DNA of 9,995 bases. Source: an uncultured Clostridia bacterium (GTDB lineage Bacteria; Bacillota; Clostridia; Peptostreptococcales; Anaerovoracaceae). The notes under the pieces were generated by a model. It made no database searches. It was not told the DNA's origin and saw only the letters and a list, made by a program, of their open reading frames with translations. Shown in pieces: positions 6,833 through 9,995 of this stretch; within the stretch, counting starts at the first letter, position 1, and each line of letters starts with the position of its first letter. The stretch is from positions 1 through 9,995 of the forward strand of contig CAKQUI010000085.1 of assembly GCA_934277495.1 (NCBI GenBank), given 5' to 3'. The translations under genes and the position numbers were made by a program.

Positions 6833-6978
6833 TTGTTCCTCCCTTTTATCAGAAAATATCCCATTGCGTTATGTCCGGACATCACATCTCAGGTGCGCTT
6901 CACCGGCCCGCATGCCGATCCGGTCAGGTCGCCTGCATCACTTGCAGTTACCCCGGCTTGCTCCGCTCAGACAGTCTT
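6833..6978 (-). other. Long structured leader of telA
   Basis: The expected transcript carries about 145 untranslated nucleotides. It contains the perfect 12-bp palindrome ATGTCCGGACAT (6871-6882) and several short inverted repeats: ACCGG/CCGGT (6902-6906 and 6920-6924), CAGG/CCTG (6925-6928 and 6932-6935), and CTGCA/TGCAG (6933-6937 and 6943-6947). The last two share bases and cannot form together. I do not recognise a known riboswitch class. Confidence 0.4.
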
Positions 6979-6984
6979 ACAGAT

Positions 6985-7013
6985 ATTATATGAAAATCCT
7001 CCGGTATCAGCAA
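6985..7013 (-). promoter_or_regulatory. Promoter of telA
   Basis: A perfect TATAAT (6985-6990) follows TTGCTG (7008-7013) with a 17-base spacer on the minus strand. The -35 box is only half conserved. The pair lies inside the ATPase terminator hairpin: the -35 box is in its loop and one arm is in the spacer. Confidence 0.7.
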
Positions 7014-7025
7014 TACATCGGAGGA
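6993..7025 (-). terminator. Terminator hairpin of the ATPase gene, interleaved with the telA promoter
   Basis: The arms TCCTCCG (6997-7003) and CGGAGGA (7019-7025) are a perfect 7-bp inverted repeat with a 15-base loop, followed on the minus strand by TTTT. It lies about 54 bases after the ATPase stop codon. It could equally act as an operator for telA because of its position on the promoter. Confidence 0.55.
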
Positions 7026-7078
7026 AAATATTTTACATCGTTTTGCATTTGTGTGAAAACTGCATTACCGTCAGAGTG

Positions 7079-8533
7079 TTATCGGTTATTGACGATATCC
7101 TCCAGCGTGTAAAGGCTCAGAGTGTCCGAATTTGCTGCCTCCTCTTCGATTTTTTCATCGAAGCCCGATTCCGAAAACAGCGCATAATAGAACTTGCCGT
7201 ATTCTTTCTGTGGGGTCAGTTTCGCCAGTGTCGAAAGGTATTCTGAATAGCTGAAGGGGGCGTTCCTGAATTTACATTCGCCTACAAGATATTCATCGGA
7301 TGCAGGGGCCACGGCCAGCAGATCTATCTCTGTTTCGGCAGTGCGCATCCCGTCTTCTGCTCCGGTGTCACGCACAGTCGTCCTGCCAGTCCATCTTCCC
7401 ATCCTGGCATATCTGAACGGCAGCTGCCCTTTCTTCTGGAGTTCTTTGACATATTCCCTGCAGATATCTTCAAAAGTATATGATGCAAAACCATGCAGTG
7501 CCGGCTCCACCACATACTGATACACACCGTCCGTGTCGCCGTCCTCCAGCTGGGATATGTTGGCGAATCCGAATGAATACCAGAATCTGAAGAAGTTGTC
7601 TGTGAGCCGGTATGTGCCTCGGCTTGCCTTTGCACGCTCCTTCACCGCTGCATCTACAGAAAATTCCCGTTGTATTATCCCCAGCTCTGTGAGGTTTTTC
7701 AGATACACGCTTGTCTTGGAAGTATCATCCACAAGAGACCTCTGGCTTATCTCATTGAGTTTCGTTGCGCCCATCGCAACGGCTTCTATCACGGAGTTGT
7801 ACACCGGCGTTTCCCTGAGCTCCTGATGCAGCAGGAACTCTACTTCGCTGTAAAGGACGGAGCCCTTGGTAAGTATGTTCTTTTTTATATTTTCTCCGAG
7901 AGACAGTTTACTGCTGAACTGGTTGAGATAATGAGGTATGCCGCCGAGAACGGAATAGACCAGCACCTTGTCCTTCGGCGAGTAGTCCGGGAAAAATTGC
8001 ACTGCGTCATAAAATCCCATTGGCTCCATTTTGTAGATGCCTGTGGCCCGGCCGTACAGCGGATTTTTCTCTGCCAGCAGTTCTTTCTCTATGAAACTCA
8101 TGGCGCTGCCGCAAAGGATCAGCATCACATTTTTATCTTTGAGCTCCATGTCCCACAGATTCTGTATTATCGACGGTATGCTCCGGTTCCCTTTGCACAT
8201 GTATGGAAATTCATCGATGACTATCAGCTTCTTTTTTTCTCCGTACGGCAGCGTGCCGATAGCTTCAAAAGCCTTCTCCCAGTCGTTGAACTCGTTTATA
8301 TACTGTCCGGCGGGGATATCCTCGTTCATGAGCCTTGTGGAAAATTTCGCAAGCTGCACAGGATCTGTAGTCTGTGTACATGAAAAAAACACATGGGGCT
8401 TCCCTTTGCAGAATTCCCGCAAAGTTTCGGTCTTGCCTACACGCCGCCTGCCGTAAAGCACTATGAGCTGTCCCCGGTCGCTGTTATATCTGTCTTCCAG
8501 AAATCTCAGCTCGGTCTCTCTGCCGATGAACAT
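7079..8533 (-). CDS. AAA+ ATPase with winged helix and DUF234-type nuclease-like domain
   Basis: A 484-residue protein of the ATPase_2/DUF234 type (PF01637 plus PF03008). The P-loop is YGRRRVGKTE with G28 to T35, and the Walker B strand is LIVIDE with D107 and E108. Family-typical 'LILCGSAMSFIE' (138-149) and 'LGGIPHYLN' (196-204) follow. Residues about 255-310 look like a winged helix ('LNEISQRSLVDDTSKTSVYL' and onward). The C-terminal part begins with 'TDNFFRFWYSF' (311-321) and carries E402, D404 and then E419-C420-K421, the spacing of a PD-(D/E)xK nuclease fold. The cellular role of this widespread family is not established; whether this copy cuts DNA is unknown. A GGAGGTGG ribosome binding site precedes the ATG at 8533. 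It has its own promoter and stands alone, and a 43-bp palindrome occupies its leader. All core motifs are intact. Confidence 0.92.
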   Translation of the reverse strand: MFIGRETELRFLEDRYNSDRGQLIVLYGRRRVGKTETLREFCKGKPHVFFSCTQTTDPVQLAKFSTRLMNEDIPAGQYINEFNDWEKAFEAIGTLPYGEKKKLIVIDEFPYMCKGNRSIPSIIQNLWDMELKDKNVMLILCGSAMSFIEKELLAEKNPLYGRATGIYKMEPMGFYDAVQFFPDYSPKDKVLVYSVLGGIPHYLNQFSSKLSLGENIKKNILTKGSVLYSEVEFLLHQELRETPVYNSVIEAVAMGATKLNEISQRSLVDDTSKTSVYLKNLTELGIIQREFSVDAAVKERAKASRGTYRLTDNFFRFWYSFGFANISQLEDGDTDGVYQYVVEPALHGFASYTFEDICREYVKELQKKGQLPFRYARMGRWTGRTTVRDTGAEDGMRTAETEIDLLAVAPASDEYLVGECKFRNAPFSYSEYLSTLAKLTPQKEYGKFYYALFSESGFDEKIEEEAANSDTLSLYTLEDIVNNR

Positions 8534-8545
8534 ATTTCCACCTCC

Positions 8546-8588
8546 ATAATATCAAATCGTGATTTAGTAAATCCTGATTTGATATTAT
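8546..8588. repeat. 43-bp near-perfect palindrome in the ATPase leader (probable operator)
   Basis: Outer arms ATAATATCAAATC (8546-8558) and GATTTGATATTAT (8576-8588) are perfectly inverted. Inside lie GATTT (8561-8565) and AAATC (8569-8573), so four half-sites alternate with spacings of 2, 3 and 2 bases around a centre at 8567. In total 19 of 21 possible pairs match. One end touches the ribosome binding site and the other overlaps the -10 box, so binding there, or folding of the RNA, would directly affect expression. Confidence 0.85.
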
Positions 8589-8615
8589 TATATCCATATA
8601 CCGCAGAAATTACAA
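8587..8615 (-). promoter_or_regulatory. Promoter of the ATPase gene
   Basis: TTGTAA (8610-8615) and a perfect TATAAT (8587-8592) are 17 bases apart on the minus strand. The -35 box starts only 4 bases after the GntR-type gene's stop codon. The transcription start is expected near 8580, inside the palindrome. Confidence 0.8.
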
Positions 8616-8619
8616 GGGT

Positions 8620-9297
8620 TTATCTGCTGTCATCTTCCATGACGTCTTCGATGATGTCGTAGTGTTCGTCGATGGCTGCTTCGCAGGCGTCACGGTCCTT
8701 TGCTTCGATGGCTGCCAGGAGCTTCCGGTGAGCGCTGTGAGTACGGCTGCGTATGCCACTGTCTGGACTTTCCAGACCGTCCCTGACCCATTCCAGATAA
8801 ACATCGCTCACTGCGTCCATCATCTCTATCCAGAATCGGTTGTCGGAGGTCTGCACCAGCAGGTAATGGAACTGCCGGTCGTTTTCGGCCAGCTCGTCGG
8901 TATCCTCCGGCATCGCTTCAAGGAGTCGCTGCAGCTCTGACAGGTCCGTATCGCTGCGCTGTATTATTGATGCGCAGACCGACTTTTCCATGGTGCGGCG
9001 AAAGTCGCAGATGTCTTTCTGGGAGACCATCCTTATCTGCACCAGCAGCCTTATCATTTCCGAGAATTTCTTCGAGATATTTCCCGTGAAATAATTCCCG
9101 GATCCCCGGCGGCTCTCGATGAGACCCATGTTTTCCAGCGTCCGCAGCGCTTCCCTGGTGGAGTTGCGGCTTATGCAAAGCTGCTCTGCCAGTGCACGCT
9201 CGGTGGGGAGCCTGTCCCCGATGTTTATGTTCCCGTTTCTTATCTCGCTGCTGAGGTACTGCACAGCTTTCTGGTATTCACGGCTTCCTGTTTCCAT
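8620..9297 (-). CDS. FadR-type GntR-family transcriptional regulator (FCD domain)
   Basis: A 225-residue dimeric-type repressor or activator. Residues 5-70 are the GntR winged helix, with 'GDRLPTERALAEQLCISRNS' containing the recognition helix region and 'GLIESRRGSGNYF' the wing. Residues about 80-218 form an all-helical FCD effector domain. The metal or ligand-binding set is present: D140, H144, H190 in 'HRKLLAAI', and H212. The start at 9297 is chosen because AAAAGGAG lies 6 bases before it; the frame stays open upstream to 9420 but those codons look like non-coding leader. It follows lrgB after 188 bases, a gap with no clear terminator and only a GCTGCC/GGCAGC inverted pair (9327-9332 and 9352-9357). 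Relatives such as PdhR, LldR and LutR sense pyruvate or lactate, so control of the neighbouring lrgB unit by an organic acid is plausible (inference). Confidence 0.9.
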   Translation of the reverse strand: METGSREYQKAVQYLSSEIRNGNINIGDRLPTERALAEQLCISRNSTREALRTLENMGLIESRRGSGNYFTGNISKKFSEMIRLLVQIRMVSQKDICDFRRTMEKSVCASIIQRSDTDLSELQRLLEAMPEDTDELAENDRQFHYLLVQTSDNRFWIEMMDAVSDVYLEWVRDGLESPDSGIRSRTHSAHRKLLAAIEAKDRDACEAAIDEHYDIIEDVMEDDSR

Positions 9298-9485
9298 GGT
9301 AGTCTCCTTTTCTGAAATATCCTGCAGCTGCCGGTTCCCCTGATCTATACTGGCAGCATATGCGTCCTCCGAAATACGCTTCAGCCCACTCGCAGCCCGG
9401 AGCCATCTTTTCCTGATCACCTGAGTTCCGGCGTTCCTGCGTACAGACGAACCTTACTCCGGCTGCTGCCAGCTGCGCCTGCCCT

Positions 9486-9995
9486 TTACATGAGCTGTGC
9501 GAACACTGAGGCCCCCACCACTGTCAGCAATCCCGATACCGCTATGGAAAGGCTGCTCATGGCACCTTCGATCTCGCCCATTTCCATGGCTCTCGACGTA
9601 CCCATGGCGTGGGAGGATGAACCGATGGCAATGCCTCTGGCGATGGGGTCTGTCAGCCTGAACAGTCTGCAGACTGACGGTGCGAATATATTGCCGATGA
9701 GCCCCGTGATTATGATGACTGCCACTGTCAGCGTTGAATAGCCGCCCAGTTCCTCTGAAACGCCCATGCCGATTGCTGTGGTGATGGACTTTGGCAGCAG
9801 TGTTACGTATTCGCTGTGGGAAAGTCCGAACAGGACGCTCATGGCCAGTATGCAAAGCAGCGTCGTCAGTACCCCTGACATTATCCCTGCGATGATCGCC
9901 TTCCAGTTGTGCTTCAGCATGTCTATCTTTTCATAAAGGGGCACTGCCAGACAGACCGTGGCAGGCGTCAGCAGATAGCTCAGGTATCTGGCGCC
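9486..9995 (-). CDS. lrgB: LrgB-family membrane protein, N-terminus outside the window
   Basis: The visible 169 residues are the C-terminal three quarters of an LrgB/CidB protein (family about 230 residues). The coding frame continues to the window edge with 'YLSYLLTPATVCLAVPLYE', which is typical LrgB sequence, so the true start lies beyond 9995 and the GTG at 9944 is not a start. Further signatures are 'KSITTAIGMGVSEELGG' and 'ARGIAIGSSSHAMGTSRA', both highly conserved. Several hydrophobic helices place it in the cytoplasmic membrane. LrgA/LrgB pairs were described as antiholin-like, and in Bacillus subtilis (PftAB) and Streptococcus mutans they act in pyruvate uptake. An lrgA gene is expected just upstream, outside the window. 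No terminator is evident before the GntR-type gene, so they may be co-transcribed. Confidence 0.93.
   Translation of the reverse strand, partial: GARYLSYLLTPATVCLAVPLYEKIDMLKHNWKAIIAGIMSGVLTTLLCILAMSVLFGLSHSEYVTLLPKSITTAIGMGVSEELGGYSTLTVAVIIITGLIGNIFAPSVCRLFRLTDPIARGIAIGSSSHAMGTSRAMEMGEIEGAMSSLSIAVSGLLTVVGASVFAQLM

Noticed and set aside
9298..9420. Upstream in-frame extension of the GntR-type gene by 41 codons
   Set aside because: A strong AAAAGGAG site directly precedes the start at 9297, and the extra residues do not resemble GntR N-termini.

Overview
The window looks like chromosomal DNA of a low-to-mid GC Gram-positive anaerobe of the Bacillota, most likely class Clostridia. This is an inference. 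It rests on strong AGGAGG-type ribosome binding sites, sigma-A-like promoters with TATAAT boxes, a lipoprotein with a clostridial-type C-terminal domain, TelA, LrgB, and a remnant of a SpoVB-like flippase. I cannot name the genus. Every gene I accept lies on the minus strand. There are no rRNA or tRNA genes, no insertion sequence, and no CRISPR array.

Layout in the direction of transcription (high to low coordinates). 9995-8620: the C-terminal part of lrgB, then a FadR-type GntR regulator. 8615-7079: a separate promoter, a striking 43-bp near-palindrome that fills the 5' leader, and a AAA+ ATPase with a winged helix and a PD-(D/E)xK-like C-terminal domain (ATPase_2/DUF234 type). 7025-5620: the ATPase terminator hairpin is interleaved with the telA promoter, followed by a leader of about 145 nt, telA, and its terminator. 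5510-4913: a decayed C-terminal remnant of a polysaccharide flippase, ending in a large branched hairpin with a T tract. 4709-3003: a promoter with palindromic TTTCCGGAAA, a four-helix membrane protein and a secreted lipoprotein in one operon, then a terminator. 2869-1837: a LuxR-type regulator with a good promoter and its own terminator. 1675-1: a PuuP-like APC permease directly followed (4-base gap) by an amidohydrolase cut by the window edge.

How the genes may work together. The permease and amidohydrolase look like an uptake-and-hydrolysis pair for an amine or amide nutrient, with the neighbouring LuxR protein as the obvious candidate regulator. LrgB with the FCD-domain GntR protein suggests control by a small organic acid. 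The ATPase and telA appear to be single-gene units. The lipoprotein/membrane protein pair has no known function. The most distinctive non-coding signal is the symmetric AAATC/GATTT array between the ATPase promoter and its ribosome binding site.
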